A stretch of DNA of 64,000 bases from Phyllobacterium bourgognense (GTDB lineage: Bacteria > Pseudomonadota > Alphaproteobacteria > Rhizobiales > Rhizobiaceae). The stretch spans positions 248,001 through 312,000 of the forward strand of contig NZ_QPJM01000003.1 in the NCBI RefSeq assembly GCF_003337575.1, written 5' to 3'. The notes under the pieces were generated by a model. That model did not search any database and was not told the DNA's origin. It saw nothing but the letters and a program-made list of their open reading frames with translations. Positions within the stretch are counted from its first letter, which is position 1. Each line of letters opens with the position of its first letter. Below, one piece after another: positions 63,361 to 64,000 of this stretch. Both the position numbers and the translations under genes were made by a program.

Positions 63361-64000
63361 CCGGCCACTCCTTCGGCATTGCGGCAGGGATCGAGCAGCG
63401 CTTCCATCACCGCCATACGCACGGCAACACCCATCTCGACCTGTTCCTGAATGACGCTCTGCGAGCCATCCGCTACATCCGATGCGATTTCGACGCCGCG
63501 GTTCATCGGACCGGGGTGCATGACCAAAGCATCGGGCTTGGCGTAATTGAGCTTTTCGCGGTCGAGACCGTGATAGCGGAAATATTCGCGTACCGATGGT
63601 ACGAAGGAGCCGGTCATCCGCTCGCGCTGCAGGCGCAGCATCATGACCACGTCGGCGTCTTTCAAGCCTTCTTCCATGTTGTGGAAGACTTCCGCACCCA
63701 TATGCGCAATGCCCGCGGGAAGGAGGGTCGAGGGGGCAACCACGCGAACGCGCGCGCCTAAGGCATTGAGAAGTATCATGTTCGACCGCGCCACGCGAGA
63801 GTGCAAAACGTCGCCGCAGATGGCAACAGTCAGCCGTGCGATCTTGCCCTTGGCGCGGCGGATCGTCAGCGCATCGAGCAGAGCCTGCGTCGGATGTTCA
63901 TGCGCGCCATCGCCTGCATTCACCACCGAACAGCCGACCTTTTGCGCCAGAAGCGCCGCGGCTCCGGCGGACCCATGGCGAATAATCAGGATATCAGGGC
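63357..64000 (-). CDS. pyrB: Aspartate carbamoyltransferase catalytic subunit, 5' end outside window
   Basis: The C-terminal 214 residues of the enzyme that makes carbamoyl aspartate in pyrimidine synthesis. The frame is open to the window edge, where it reads '[18 protein letters not shown]'. '[20 protein letters not shown]' is the central signature, '[12 protein letters not shown]' and '[14 protein letters not shown]' are substrate-site segments. The usual R-H-[SG]-S-A-type loop is present. It overlaps the following pyrC-like gene by four bases. Confidence 0.96.
   Translation of the reverse strand, partial: PDILIIRHGSAGAAALLAQKVGCSVVNAGDGAHEHPTQALLDALTIRRAKGKIARLTVAICGDVLHSRVARSNMILLNALGARVRVVAPSTLLPAGIAHMGAEVFHNMEEGLKDADVVMMLRLQRERMTGSFVPSVREYFRYHGLDREKLNYAKPDALVMHPGPMNRGVEIASDVADGSQSVIQEQVEMGVAVRMAVMEALLDPCRNAEGVAG

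Overview
The window comes from an alphaproteobacterial chromosome of the order Hyphomicrobiales (Rhizobiales), most like the Brucella/Ochrobactrum/Phyllobacterium group. The evidence is the gene order nuoA-N, birA, rnj, mce, DUF1467, proS, lolC/E, lolD, dnaE, the divK-pleD pair, the short ProRS without an editing insertion, and a palindromic repeat of the type scattered through rhizobial and brucella genomes. No genus or species is claimed.

Bases 1-16117 are the end of a prophage or prophage remnant lying against the 3' end of a tRNA-Val gene. It starts inside a portal gene. Then come a GTA-type tail chaperone, a fused prohead protease/major capsid protein, a second chaperone, an HNH nuclease, a reverse-strand membrane protein, head-tail connectors, small and large terminase, and a tape measure protein carrying a lysozyme-like domain. 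The order is scrambled relative to ordinary siphoviruses and no distal tail, lysis or integrase gene is seen. After the tape measure there is a 2-kb HUH-Rep-like/regulator module bounded by a 30-bp direct repeat, with a 28-bp palindromic operator candidate. Three small genes and a clean terminator follow.

Bases 13283-16017, between that terminator and the tRNA, hold an accessory operon that is the best candidate for an undescribed system: a DUF2971 protein, a three-helix membrane protein, two proline-rich microproteins of 38 and 40 aa, and an AbiU2-like HEPN protein. The membrane protein and both microproteins end in the same short motif.

Bases 16382-20258 are host genes: tRNA-Asp, a class III adenylate cyclase, an SRPBCC protein, a small secreted protein and an MFS transporter. 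Bases 20665-36689 are the 14-gene complex I operon. It carries two extra genes between nuoF and nuoG: a protein sharing a helix-hairpin-helix-like domain with the NuoE tail, and a pentapeptide-repeat protein. Biotin ligase, RNase J, methylmalonyl-CoA epimerase and a DUF1467 protein follow directly (36697-39917).

Bases 40499-47684 hold proS, the Lol lipoprotein-export permease and ATPase, an unannotated-size 28-aa membrane peptide and dnaE. Facing them is dinB (Pol IV), followed by DUF3572, the cell-cycle regulators divK and pleD, and rpmG. A 550-bp palindrome-rich intergenic region comes next. Bases 52372-59813 are a minus-strand series with topA, rnr, DUF983, a 50-aa protein, a Nudix hydrolase and an MFS transporter. 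The window ends with a 66-aa protein, dprA, plsY, a pyrC-like gene lacking catalytic metal ligands, and a partial pyrB.
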